From: Streptomyces sp. NBC_01233
GTDB taxonomy: Bacteria; Actinomycetota; Actinomycetes; Streptomycetales; Streptomycetaceae
Reading direction: 5' to 3'
Assembly: GCF_035989305.1 (NCBI RefSeq)
Contig: NZ_CP108514.1
Location: forward strand, 7,792,501 to 7,856,500
DNA length: 64,000 nucleotides
This document shows positions 44,570 to 53,735 of this stretch, piece after piece; within the stretch, counting starts at the first letter, position 1; each line of letters begins with the position of its first letter. Under the pieces are notes generated by a model. It did no database searches and was not told the origin of the DNA. It saw only the letters and a program-made list of their open reading frames with translations. The position numbers and the translations under genes are program-made.

Positions 44570-45352
44570 GTGGACGCACGAAACCGAGCCGAAGCGGCTG
44601 CCCCCGAGACGGTCCTCATCCGGGATCACCCCGTGGCCGCCGCGAGCGACACCCTGCGCCTGCTGACGGCGCTCGAACACCTCAGGCCAGATCAGAACTA
44701 CTTGCTCGGCCTGCCCGTCAACCAGGAGACCGGAGTCGAACACCTGACCCCGCTCCTTGCCGCGTTCCTGTGCAACGTGAACAGCACGATCGAACCCCTC
44801 GAAGTCCAGGGCCAAGTCAACTCCCTCGAGGGCTCCGTAAGGGAATTCTTCAAAGAGCTGACACAGGCACCGCGCTTCGCCCGCAGCCATGTTTCGGTCT
44901 CGGAGACCGAAGGTATCCGATTCGGCCTCGCCACGGCCGTGAACCGGATGCCGAATGCTCCCGTCTACCTCAGCGACCAGGCCAAGTGCGGCCTCCCTGG
45001 CGCGGTGCTCGCGCTCGGCGCCGAACTGGTGACCATCGGCACACGGCTCGATGGCACCATGGACGCGGTGGAGTTGCGTCGTGCGGTGGCCGCGGGCACC
45101 GCACGACGTCCGGACTCCGGCGCCATCATCCTGGCCATCTGCGGCAATGCCGAGACCGGAGCCGTGGACGATATTTCCGAGCTGCGCTTGGCCGCGTCTG
45201 CGGCGGGCCGGGTCTACGTGCACACCGACGCGACGCTCGGTGGCATGGTCGCCGGCTATGCGCCGTCCGGCCCGTCCTGGTCATTCCAGCATGGCGCCGA
45301 CTCCGTGTCCATCTCTGCCCACCGGGTGCTAGGGTCAACGCCGTTCAGTTAG
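44570..45352 (+). pseudogene. Group II PLP decarboxylase (histidine decarboxylase-like), truncated by ISAzo13
   Basis: The 260 remaining residues match the pyridoxal-dependent decarboxylase fold: SVSETEGIRFGLATAV, ILAICGNAETGAVDDISELR and YVHTDATLGGMVAGYA with the PLP-binding Asp (D220). The motif that normally reads S-G-H-K-x-x-G is SISAHRVLGSTPF, so arginine (R252) takes the place of the Schiff-base lysine. The frame is then cut by the ISAzo13 insertion, losing about a third of the protein. GTG 44570 is the likely start. Even uncut, it could not have been a normal decarboxylase. Confidence 0.75.
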
Positions 45353-47105
45353 GGCTCGCAGATCATTAACTCGCTGGTTTGATCTCTGCTGGGAGGGTGA
45401 TTCCACGGGTGCTGGCGAAGTCGTAGAGGTCGTCGAGGGTGGCGAGTCGGTCGTCGGCGGGCTGGATGGGGTGCCCGGCTGTTTCCAGGAACTGCCGGAT
45501 GTCGCGGATGCGTCTGTTGATTGTTCCGGGGTGGACGGTGAGCAGGGCGGCGACGGCGACTTGGGGCAGGGCGAGCCGGTAGTGGAGGAGTGTGGCTAGG
45601 AGCCGGTCGGCGAGGGTGAGGACGGGGCGTCGGCCGGTGGTGCCGTCGCCCTTGACGCGAGGTCGGTGGCCGCGTCGTTGGTCCAGGTGAGTCTCGCGCT
45701 GGGCGTCGTGGAGGATGGTCAGCGCGGTGATGAGGGTGTCCCACTCGGCGGGCGGCAGTCCGGTCAGGGCGGGGTGGCATAGCCAGGCGAGGTCGGGGCT
45801 CGGCTGATCGAACGGGTCTGGTGCGTCGTTGACCTGGGTGTATGCCTCGGGGCGGAGTGTGTAGTTCCAGTCGCCGTGCCAGTCGTGGCGTGTGACGGGG
45901 AGGACGTCCATCTGCCCGTCACCGATGCGGACCCCGGTCTCGTAGGTAGCGGTGTCGAGTTCGGCGTGGACTTTCAGCCCGGTGCGGGTGGTGGTCGCGG
46001 CGATGCTCTGCACGATGACTTCGTGGCTGGTCAGCGGCCTGCCGCGCCAGTTCATGGTGATGTGTGAGAACAGCCGGTGCTCGATCCGATTCCATTTCGA
46101 TGTGCCCGGAGGAAAGTGGCAGACAGTGACCTCCATGCCTGTTTCCAGGGCCAGGGCGGCGAGTTCGGCCTTCCAGGCGCGGGTGCGGTAGCCGTTGGAG
46201 CCGCCGGCATCGGCGGTGATCAGCAGCCGCCTGGCCTGCGGGTAGTCCTCCTTGCCGCGGGCATTCCACCAGCGGCGGATGGATTCGACGGCGAAGGCGG
46301 CGGTGTCGTGGTCGGTGCCGACGCTGACCCAGCCGGTGTTCGCAGCCAGGTCGTAGATGCCGTAGGGCACGGCCTTCCCGAGTTCCTTGTCCGGGAAGTC
46401 GTGGGTGCTGACCCGCTCGGGGTTGCCTGCGGGCCGCCATTCCCGGCCGCCGTTCTTGAACGGCCCCACCACTTCCTTCTTTTTCGTATCGACGCTGATC
46501 ACCGGGTCGCCGGCCACCTGGTGGGCCTTGGCCTGCTCGTTGATATAGCGGAACTGGCCGTCCCGGTCCGGGTGCTGCCGGCCTTCGATGACTTTGGCGT
46601 TGCCCTGGAGGCTGAAGCCTTCCTCGCGCAGCACGTCGGCGACGGTGTCGGCGGATATCCGGTGGCCTTGGCGCGTGAGCTCGGCGGCGAGGTGGCGGGT
46701 GGACTTCGTCGTCCACCGCAGGGGCGACATCGGGTCCCCGCGCATGTCCGGCTCGACCAGGGCCAACAGTGCCGGACGCAGTCCCGGGTCCAGGTCCACT
46801 ACCCGCTTGCGGCCACCACCGACCCGGCGCGCCCGCCCCAACGGGGCTTCACCGGAGTCCAGTTCAGTGACACCAAGCGACACCGTGGCCTCTCGCACTC
46901 CAGCCGCCCGGGCGACCAGCCTGATCCCGCCATGGCCCAGTACCCGGGCCTCGGCCGCCAGCAGGAGACGACGCTGACGTTCGTCCAGATGCGGGAACAG
47001 CACCGTGAACTTCGCCACCAAGGCCGCCGCTATCTCTTCCGCCGCTTCCATACCACGCCAACGACCGCCAGATCGGGAAGCTACGGGTTAATCCTCTGCG
47101 AGCCC
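45352..47105 (-). mobile_element. ISAzo13-family element, copy 2, complete, TSD TTA
   Basis: Inverted ends GGGCTCGCAGA at 45352 and complement ending 47105, with TTA on both sides (45349-45351, 47106-47108). It interrupts the decarboxylase. An IS1380 element has since inserted at its right edge. Confidence 0.85.
45366..47051 (-). CDS. ISAzo13-family transposase, copy 2
   Basis: A 561-residue transposase with N-terminal helix-turn-helix (GGIRLVARAAGVREATVSLG), catalytic motifs VISVDTKKKEVVGPFKNGGR, LLITADAGGSNGYRTRAWKA and SKWNRIEHRLFSHITMNWRG, and a C-terminal extension of about 190 residues (from ATYETGVRIGDGQMDVLPVT) containing a second helix-turn-helix-like stretch (LPQVAVAALLTVHPGTINRR). 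The extension is unusual for a compact IS transposase and the frame is continuous. Confidence 0.88.
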   Translation of the reverse strand: MEAAEEIAAALVAKFTVLFPHLDERQRRLLLAAEARVLGHGGIRLVARAAGVREATVSLGVTELDSGEAPLGRARRVGGGRKRVVDLDPGLRPALLALVEPDMRGDPMSPLRWTTKSTRHLAAELTRQGHRISADTVADVLREEGFSLQGNAKVIEGRQHPDRDGQFRYINEQAKAHQVAGDPVISVDTKKKEVVGPFKNGGREWRPAGNPERVSTHDFPDKELGKAVPYGIYDLAANTGWVSVGTDHDTAAFAVESIRRWWNARGKEDYPQARRLLITADAGGSNGYRTRAWKAELAALALETGMEVTVCHFPPGTSKWNRIEHRLFSHITMNWRGRPLTSHEVIVQSIAATTTRTGLKVHAELDTATYETGVRIGDGQMDVLPVTRHDWHGDWNYTLRPEAYTQVNDAPDPFDQPSPDLAWLCHPALTGLPPAEWDTLITALTILHDAQRETHLDQRRGHRPRVKGDGTTGRRPVLTLADRLLATLLHYRLALPQVAVAALLTVHPGTINRRIRDIRQFLETAGHPIQPADDRLATLDDLYDFASTRGITLPAEIKPAS

Positions 47106-47109
47106 TTAG

Positions 47110-48790
47110 CCTCGATCCACCGACTGGCCTGTGTCCTGTGGACAGAGAACCGAAGAGAGGTGCCTGCTGACCTGCGATGATGGGAGTTCTGACGCTTCCA
47201 GCACGCACAATCAGCAAGGCACCTCGTAGATGAAAGCTTCCCATACTCCGGCGGCGGTCTCCGCTGCGTTCGACGACCGGAATCTGATCGCGCATGCCGG
47301 GCTGGTCCCGGTGATGCGCCTGGCCGAGCGGTGCGGGCTTGCCCGTCTGGCCGCGGAGAAGGTGAAGCTGACCGGGGCGAAGAACGGTGCGGGTGCGGCG
47401 GCGGATGCCAAGGTCACCAGCATCGTGGCCGGGATGGCCGCGGGTGCGGACAGCATCGATGACCTTCACGTCCTGCGCCACGGCGCGATGCCCGTGTTGT
47501 TCGCAGGCGTCCGTGCGCCGTCCACGCTGGGCACGTTTCTGCGCGCGTTCACCCACGGTCACGCACTCCAGCTCCACGCGGTGCACCGCAGGTTCCTGGC
47601 CGCTCTGGCCGCGCATACCCCGCTGCTGCCCGGCGCGGGCGAGAAGGCGTTCATCGATGTCGACTCCACCCACAAACGGGTCTACGGCCGGGCCAAGCAG
47701 GGCGCCGAGTACGGCCGGTTCAAAGGCGTACGCACCCTGCACCCCCTGCTCGCCACGATCTGCACCCCGCACTCCCGCCCGGTGATCGCCGGGGTGCGGA
47801 TGCGCCGCGGCAAAGCGGCCGATGCCCGCGGCGCCCCCAAGTTCGTCAGTGAAGCCCTGGCCGCCGCCCGGGAGGCCGGCTGCACCGGGACCCGTATCCT
47901 GCGGGCGGATTCACAGTTCTACAACGCCGGTGTCATCGCCGCCTGCCGCCGGGCCGGGGCCCGCTTCTCGGTCACCACCGGCATGAACCCCTCCATCAAA
48001 CGGGCCATCCACAGCATCCCCGACCAGGCATGGCAGCAGATCACCTATCCCACCGCGGTGCCCGACCCCGACACCGGAGAGCTCATCTCCGGCGCCGAAG
48101 TCGCCGAGATACCCGCATACACCGCCTTCGCCGGCCGCAAGAAGGCGGAACAGGTCACCGCCCGGCTGATCGTGCGCCGCGTCCGTGACCTGGCCAAACC
48201 CACCGTCGTGGGTGACCAGGGCGAGCTGTTCCCCGTCTGGCGCTACCACCCGTTCTTCACTGACAACCCCGCCGGAACGCTCCAGGCCGAGCGGGAACAC
48301 CGTCACCACGCCGTCGTCGAGCAGGTCATCGCCGACAGCAAAGCCGCAGCTCTGGCCCACCTGCCGTCCGGACAGTTCAACGCCAACGCGGCCTGGCTGA
48401 CCCTGTGGGCCATGACCTACAACCTGCTGCGGGCCACCGGTGCGCTGACCTCCGCCTTCCACGCCAGGGCCACCACCGCCACCCTCCGCACCCACTTGAT
48501 CCACGTTCCGGCCCGGACCGCCCGCTCCGCCCGGCGCGTCACCCTGCACCTGCCGCACAACTGGCCCTGGCAGCACGCCTGGACACACCTCTTCGACACC
48601 GTCCACGGACCAGCCGGCTGACACGAACCGCCCCTGCCCACCCCCCGCCCGCCAGGGCCCAACCGGAACCGAACACGTGGAAACGCTGGGCAGACCAGCA
48701 GCTACAACTTGCCCACCTACAAGCACCGACCCGGAACCGGCACAGAAACCCGCCAGAAGATCACTTCCGAACCACGCCGGTGGATCGAGG
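47110..48790 (+). mobile_element. IS1380-family element, copy 2 (1,681 bp), TSD CTTAG
   Basis: Ends CCTCGATCCACCG and complement, with perfect 5-bp direct repeats CTTAG at 47105-47109 and 48791-48795. Inverted relative to copy 1. Confidence 0.92.
47230..48621 (+). CDS. IS1380-family transposase, copy 2
   Basis: A 463-residue intact transposase, almost identical to copy 1 (Ser for Ile in AIHSIPDQ). Motifs AFIDVDSTHKRVYG, RILRADSQFYNAGVI and VVEQVIADSKAAALAHLPSG. Confidence 0.92.
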   Translation: MKASHTPAAVSAAFDDRNLIAHAGLVPVMRLAERCGLARLAAEKVKLTGAKNGAGAAADAKVTSIVAGMAAGADSIDDLHVLRHGAMPVLFAGVRAPSTLGTFLRAFTHGHALQLHAVHRRFLAALAAHTPLLPGAGEKAFIDVDSTHKRVYGRAKQGAEYGRFKGVRTLHPLLATICTPHSRPVIAGVRMRRGKAADARGAPKFVSEALAAAREAGCTGTRILRADSQFYNAGVIAACRRAGARFSVTTGMNPSIKRAIHSIPDQAWQQITYPTAVPDPDTGELISGAEVAEIPAYTAFAGRKKAEQVTARLIVRRVRDLAKPTVVGDQGELFPVWRYHPFFTDNPAGTLQAEREHRHHAVVEQVIADSKAAALAHLPSGQFNANAAWLTLWAMTYNLLRATGALTSAFHARATTATLRTHLIHVPARTARSARRVTLHLPHNWPWQHAWTHLFDTVHGPAG

Positions 48791-48795
48791 CTTAG

Positions 48796-50182
48796 TACTG
48801 CAACCGCATGTGGCGTGACGGTCGGTGAGGTTGCTCGTTGTTGTGACTGTGTGATGAATCGCTGACGGTTGAGCAGATCGAGTCGTGGTCCGAGGGTGTA
48901 GCGGGGTTGCATGCCCGGTTCGGGCATCGTTTTGGCAGGTCGGAGCCACGTGATCGGGCTCTGGACTACATGACGGGCCTGCTTGCGCCGCTAGAGAAGA
49001 AGAACGGGTGGACGCTGGCCGAGCAGGTCGGCCAGCTCCGCCCGGACGGTGTGCAACGCCTGCTCAACCACTCCGAATGGGACGAGAACGCGGTCCGCGA
49101 CGATGTCCGGGACTTCGTCGTGGAGACCATCGGCGCCAAGGATGGCGTGCTCATCGGGGACGACACCGGGTTCCTGAAGAAGGGCACCAGGTCAGCAGGG
49201 GTCCAGCGGCAGTATTCCGGCACCGCTGGCCGCACCGAGAACTGCCAGATCGGCACCTTCCTCGCCTACGCATCCGCCAAAGGGCGGGCGCTGATCGACC
49301 GGGAACTCTACGTCCCGAAGTCCTGGACGGACGACCGCGACCGCTGCCGGGCAGCCGGGATCGACGACACCGTGCCGTTCGCCACGAAGATCGAGCACCT
49401 CAAGTGGATGCTGCAACGCGCCATCGACGCGGCTGTTCCCTTCGCCTGGGTGACCGCGGACGAGGCATACGGGCAGGTCAAGCACTTCCGCGCCTGGCTG
49501 GAAGAACGCCAGGCCGCGTATGTGCTGGCCACCAAGGTCAACGACACCGTGATCACCGCCGACGGCCGGGACGCCCGCGTCGACGAGCTGATCGCGGCCC
49601 TGCCGAAGCAGGCATGGAAGCGGATCTCCGCCGGAGCAGGCGCCCACGGCCAGCGGATCTACCACTGGGCCCGCGTCGCGATCCGGCCCACCTGGGAGGG
49701 CGGATCCGGGCACTGGGTGCTCGCCCGCCGCAACCTGTCCGACCCCACCGACATCGCCTACTACGTCTGCTACGGCCCCGTCACTTCCCGGCTGAAAGAC
49801 CTGGTCAGGACCGCCGGAGCCAGGTGGGCGGTGGAGGAATGCTTCCAGACCGCGAAGGGTGAATGCGGGCTCGACCACTACCAGGTGCGGCTCTACCGGG
49901 CCTGGTACCGGCACATCACCCTCGCCATGGCCGTCCTGGCCTACCTCACGGCCATCCGTGCCGCAGAAGCCGCAAAAGGGGCAGCGGAGATGACGAGCAA
50001 GACCTCATACCCCTCAGCGTCCCGGAGATCCGCCGGATGATCGGGCACGTCGTCGTCACGCCCCGCTGCCACAGCAACGAGCACCGTCTGCACTGGTCAC
50101 ACTTCCGGCGCCGCAGCCAGGCCCGAGCCCGCCGCTGCCATTACCAACGCCGAGGCCACGACCCACACATGCGGTTGCAGTA
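48796..50182 (+). mobile_element. IS701-family element 2
   Basis: Perfect ends TACTGCAACCGCATGTG (48796) and complement (ending 50182). The flanks are TTAG on the left and CTAG on the right; CTAG is the usual IS701 target. Immediately right of CTAG another IS701-type end (TACTGCAACGG) begins. Confidence 0.88.
48907..50040 (+). CDS. IS701-family transposase 2, tail in the -1 frame
   Basis: A 377-residue frame with DDE motifs VLIGDDTGFLKKG, FAWVTADEAYGQ and RWAVEECFQTAKGECGLDHY. The first codon is uncertain: TTG 48907 is the first listed start, but conserved residues (VEQIESWSEGVAGL) precede it without an ATG or GTG in frame. After EAAKG the frame ends SYPSASRRSAG, whereas the conserved family tail DLIPLSVPEIRRMIG through RRSQARARRCHYQRRGH lies in the -1 frame and stops at 50186, inside the CTAG target. 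The junction contains AAAAGGGG. Confidence 0.85.
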   Translation: MHARFGHRFGRSEPRDRALDYMTGLLAPLEKKNGWTLAEQVGQLRPDGVQRLLNHSEWDENAVRDDVRDFVVETIGAKDGVLIGDDTGFLKKGTRSAGVQRQYSGTAGRTENCQIGTFLAYASAKGRALIDRELYVPKSWTDDRDRCRAAGIDDTVPFATKIEHLKWMLQRAIDAAVPFAWVTADEAYGQVKHFRAWLEERQAAYVLATKVNDTVITADGRDARVDELIAALPKQAWKRISAGAGAHGQRIYHWARVAIRPTWEGGSGHWVLARRNLSDPTDIAYYVCYGPVTSRLKDLVRTAGARWAVEECFQTAKGECGLDHYQVRLYRAWYRHITLAMAVLAYLTAIRAAEAAKGAAEMTSKTSYPSASRRSAG

Positions 50183-50186
50183 CTAG

Positions 50187-50213
50187 TACTGCAACGGTCT
50201 TTGGTCTGACAGG
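50187..50213 (+). repeat. IS701-type end remnant
   Basis: TACTGCAACGGTCTTTG matches the end of the IS701 remnant at 7204. It is cut by an IS1182-type end at 50214. Confidence 0.7.
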
Positions 50214-51050
50214 TGACTCTGCTGCCCAATTCGCTGCGGGGGTGCGGGCGGGTCGGCGATGATCGTTCCTGAGGTCGTTTTTCCGTCGTGCGGCCGTGGA
50301 GGCGGTACGGATGTCGATGCGGCCGGTGGGTCTGCCGGAGATCCCGGAGCAGACCGTGGTGGTGGCGCGGGCGGCGTTCCCCAAGGGGAGTCTGGCGATA
50401 CGGGTGCGGGACCACCTCGCGGAGGTCTTCGCCGATGAGCCGTTCTCCGAGGCGTTCGGGCTGCGCGGGGCACCGGGCCTGTCGCCTGGGGTGTTGTCGC
50501 TGGTGACGGTGTTGCAGTTCGCCGAGGACCTCACCGATCGGCAGGCCGCGGCGATGGCGGTGCGGGCCATCGACTGGAAGTACGCACTCGGAGCGGATCT
50601 CACCGACACCGGCTTCGATGCCAGTGTGCTCAGCAAGTTCAGGGCCCGGCTCGCGGACAACGGCATGGAGCGGGTCGCCTTCGACCGACTCCTGGAGCAC
50701 TGCAAGGACGCCGGGCTGGTGGCGGCCGGAGGCAAGCAGCGCACCGACTCCACCCACGTGATCAGCGCGGTGCGGGACTTGAACCGCCTGGAGCTGGCCG
50801 GCGAGAGCGTGCGCGCTGCCCTGGAGGCCCTCGCGGTCGCGGCCCTCTCTGGCTGGCCGGTCAGATCGACGTGACGGAGTTCGCCGACCGGTACGGGCCG
50901 CGCGTCGATGGCTGGCGCATGCCGCCCTCGCAGACGAAACGCGACCGACTCGCCCAGGTCTTCGGCCAGGACGCGCTGGCCTTGTGCCGGGCAGCCTGGG
51001 CCGAGGACGCCCCGGCATGGATCCGTCAGATCGAGGCCGTGCACGCAGAT
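50214..51050 (+). pseudogene. IS1182-family element C, N-terminal transposase fragment
   Basis: Starts with an IS1182-type end TGACTCTGCTGCCCAATTCG at 50214. The frame from ATG 50311 reads MSMRPVGLPEIPEQTVVVAR and includes [20 protein letters not shown] with the first catalytic Asp. It shifts frame near 50860 (continuing EFADRYGPRVDGW) and ends at about 51050. The second half is missing. Related to the IS1182 transposase at 55.1 kb. Confidence 0.8.
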
Positions 51051-51122
51051 CAGCCGCGGTGCGCTCCCTCAGTGACGCCTCATCACCCCTACCGAAGCGG
51101 CGAGGTTAGCTGGGAGAGCAGT

Positions 51123-51488
51123 TCAAGGGATTCCGTATCCGTGTTCCGAGAGGTCGAACCAGTTGCCCTCCGGGTCGATAGCCCGGTACTCGGCGTACGG
51201 CCGTTTCGACGCGCGGAGTGCGGGCTCTTCAAGGCCGGCCTCGGTCAGGGCCGTTCGGGTCCCGTCCACATCGTCCAAGTGGAAGCCGAAGTGGTTCAGG
51301 CCCAGTGGCGCCTCGCCTGCCATCTGGTGTTTCAGCACGGCGAGCGTCAGATACCCGTCGCTCAGAAAGTGGTTGCCATCCGGATCACTCATGATGACTT
51401 CCATGCCAAATTTCTCGCGATAGAAACCCGTCAGGGCCTCTGGATTGCTGGCGTAGAGCGCCAGATGGCGGATTCTCGGTCTCGTCAC
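51123..51488 (-). CDS. VOC-superfamily (glyoxalase-fold) protein
   Basis: A 121-residue single vicinal-oxygen-chelate protein. RIRHLALYASNPEALTGFYR starts the first beta-alpha-beta-beta-beta unit with His as the first metal ligand position; LNHFGFHLDDVDGTRTALTE starts the second with His; IDPEGNWFDLSEHG provides the acidic ligand. Such proteins are metal-dependent isomerases, dioxygenases or drug-binding resistance proteins. It lies 56 bp downstream of the JAMM-SgcJ fusion gene on the same strand, so it is probably the second gene of that operon. The exact reaction is unknown. Confidence 0.85.
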   Translation of the reverse strand: MTRPRIRHLALYASNPEALTGFYREKFGMEVIMSDPDGNHFLSDGYLTLAVLKHQMAGEAPLGLNHFGFHLDDVDGTRTALTEAGLEEPALRASKRPYAEYRAIDPEGNWFDLSEHGYGIP

Positions 51489-51544
51489 GGTTTACTCCTT
51501 GTTGATGTCAGGGTGGTCGTCATATCGATGAGAGGCGGCGTTAC

Positions 51545-52576
51545 CTAACCGGCAAGCGGTCGCATCGGGACCATGTTCATGAATGAGATGATCTCCCACG
51601 ATCCACCTCGGCGTTCGAGGACGGACTGGGCGTGCATGGAATTGCCCGGGTTGCCTCCGACGCCTTCAGCGGGAGTGCCGTCCGTGCGCGCCAGCTGCGT
51701 GTCCACGTGAACTATGGCTATATCCGGTCTTGGATACGTCACACGTTCCACGGTGGCCGTGAGGCGTGTGCCGGAGTAGATGGACTGGAACAGCCGAGTG
51801 TGCGCGGCTGCGATCTCACGACTGCCGTCGATGTGGTCGCAGCGCACGGATGTGAAGTCGGCATCTGCCGCAAAAGCACGGGTGAAATCTTTGCCGTCAC
51901 CCTTGGACCATGCGATCATCATGTCCGCGAATATGTCGCGGATCGCCTTGTCGTCATCCGCCTCGGACGCTCGCTTGTCGTCAAGCGTGAACTGAATCGC
52001 CAGCGGCTCACAGGTTGCGTCACCGGTAGACCTCCACGCCCCGAGGCTGTAACGCACGACTTGGTTCACGCACTCCAGGTAGCAGATCAGGTTGACCGGC
52101 CATGTGGTGTTGCGGAACATGTAGACGTCCATCGGCGTGGGTGCCGCACTGATCGTGAGCCCTCGCTCGCCGTCTGGCCCAATCCGGTGCCAGTCCGGGT
52201 GCATGTGTATGGACCCGATGATCTCCAGGCCATCCGCATCAGCTTTTCGATAGATGCGCAGGAGGTCGCTGGAGTTGCACCAGAACCCACGGTGCTCGTT
52301 GTCGTAGGCGACCCCGAAATTCGGCACGATTGTCGCACTGAACTCGTCCAGCGCAGCTGGGTCCGTGGACCGCACATTGCGCCCGAACTCGACTCTGTGG
52401 ACAAAAGCCTCACCCTCAACGATCTCGCCGACCAGGATCGCGAAACAGGAGGGTGGCTTGCCGGGCGTACACGTCTCGTACGCACTCTGAGCGGATGCGA
52501 GGAACTCTTCGAATGTGCGATGACTCAGGATGACCGTCCCGCAACGGGTCAAATGTTCCTCATACATTGAAACCAT
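51545..52576 (-). CDS. JAMM/MPN-like metalloprotease domain fused to SgcJ/SnoaL-like domain
   Basis: A 343-residue two-domain protein. Residues about 10-190 resemble a JAB1/MPN fold: GSIHMHPDW supplies His124 and His126, and AAPTPMD supplies Asp150, an HxH ... TxxD variant of the JAMM zinc site with a longer gap than usual. Residues about 208-340 (KAIRDIFADMMIAWSKGDGK, HTRLFQSIYSGTRLTATVER, SVLERRGGSWEIISFMNMVP) match the SgcJ/EcaC/SnoaL-like cone fold seen in polyketide and enediyne clusters. Start ATG 52576 or 52567. JAMM proteins remove ubiquitin-like or sulfur-carrier tails, so a carrier-processing role is possible but speculative. Confidence 0.6.
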   Translation of the reverse strand: MVSMYEEHLTRCGTVILSHRTFEEFLASAQSAYETCTPGKPPSCFAILVGEIVEGEAFVHRVEFGRNVRSTDPAALDEFSATIVPNFGVAYDNEHRGFWCNSSDLLRIYRKADADGLEIIGSIHMHPDWHRIGPDGERGLTISAAPTPMDVYMFRNTTWPVNLICYLECVNQVVRYSLGAWRSTGDATCEPLAIQFTLDDKRASEADDDKAIRDIFADMMIAWSKGDGKDFTRAFAADADFTSVRCDHIDGSREIAAAHTRLFQSIYSGTRLTATVERVTYPRPDIAIVHVDTQLARTDGTPAEGVGGNPGNSMHAQSVLERRGGSWEIISFMNMVPMRPLAG

Positions 52577-52701
52577 GAATATGTCTCCCGTCGGGCTGCA
52601 TCGGAGGACCCCTGCGCGTACAGGCTTGCCTGCTGACTTGTTTTCTACGCTACGCGAGCTTCATTCGCTAGTGTCTCGTAATCCTGAGCCCGTCAGTTTG
52701 A

Positions 52702-52850
52702 ACCGTTATTGACGAGTTTCTTCACGTTGGTCTGGGCGAGGCGGACCTTCGCGAGGATCTCCTCGGCGGACCGGGTCCAGACAAACGGATTCGCGTACTC
52801 ATCCCAGGAGTTGACGTAGTCGCGGATCTGCTTGACCAGGCAGGCTTGAT
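52702..52850 (-). pseudogene. IS630-family transposase C-terminal remnant
   Basis: Encodes QIRDYVNSWDEYANPFVWTR then SAEEILAKVRLAQTNVKKLV, the typical last 40-45 residues of IS630 transposases, up to the native stop. Confidence 0.7.
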
Positions 52851-52869
52851 TCAAGGTCTGAGTGATCTT

Positions 52870-53075
52870 GGCAGAGTGCAGGTCAGGCCACGTCGAGCAG
52901 GTCCAGTGGGCTGGGAAGGGCGCGTAGGAGACCTCGCGCAGGCCGGCGGCGATGCTGAGGTGCCCGGCCGCACGGAGGATGTTGATCGCCGAGTTCCGCA
53001 GAGTGGCCATGTTCTCGCCAATGTTGAGCCGGTGGTGGACGTTGTTGCCACTGAAGGCGTCCAGGGGTGCGCTGC
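52870..53075 (-). pseudogene. ISAs1-family C-terminal remnant
   Basis: Encodes LNIGENMATLRNSAINILRA then AGHLSIAAGLREVSYAPFPA, the C-terminus of an ISAs1 transposase. It differs from elements A and B in this window, so it is an older relic. Confidence 0.7.
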
Positions 53076-53359
53076 CGATGTAGCTGGCGAAGTGGTGACT
53101 CCAGGTACCGAGATCGCCCGGGGCGAGGATACCGGGAGGGCGGATCACCTGCTTGCAGGGATGCAAATGGCAAGTCAGAGCTACTTCTACAGCTCCATTC
53201 CCAGGTCGATCCGCGCCCCTCCTTTCAATTCCAAGGCCTACGCCAGATCGAGTGCGGCCGCAGCACGGTCCGCAATCAGCCCTGGGGAGAATCTGGGGAG
53301 TTTCAGCCAAAGGGCCATGGCGTTACCTCGGGGCCTGATCGCAAACGACTGCGGTTCCT

Positions 53360-53735
53360 GCCGGATCCGCAGCGCTGCGGGGTGCGGCACCCCGTCGTGC
53401 CGGTACTGCTGATCAGGGCCTCCTCGGTCGTTGCCGACACACGTCGTTCGCTGCTTTCGACCAGTGGGCCGAGAACGTGCCGCACGCTCTGGCCCGTCTG
53501 GGCGCCCGAGCAGTCCGCGCGCTCGGCGTACCGGCCCGTCCAAACGCCTCAACGCTCCTTCAGGGCATCGCCCTGGCATGCCCGGGCGGGCCAGGCCGAT
53601 CCGACTGGCGCCGATCCCGCCGGCTCGGACTGACTGTCTTTCGACGGCAAGGCGGCCACACCTGGCCCGCCGCCCACCTCTTGGCCGCGATGAGCGGCGA
53701 CAGCCGGACCGTCAACCAACTGCGCCTTCCGGCGG
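53360..53735 (+). pseudogene. ISAs1-family N-terminal and central remnant
   Basis: In two frames it reads GVRHPVVPVLLIRASSVVAD and FDQWAENVPHALARLGARAV, then LLAAMSGDSRTVNQLRLP, the order found in ISAs1 transposases. The first catalytic region (VDGKxxRGS) is lost. Frameshifted and cut at both ends. Confidence 0.65.
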
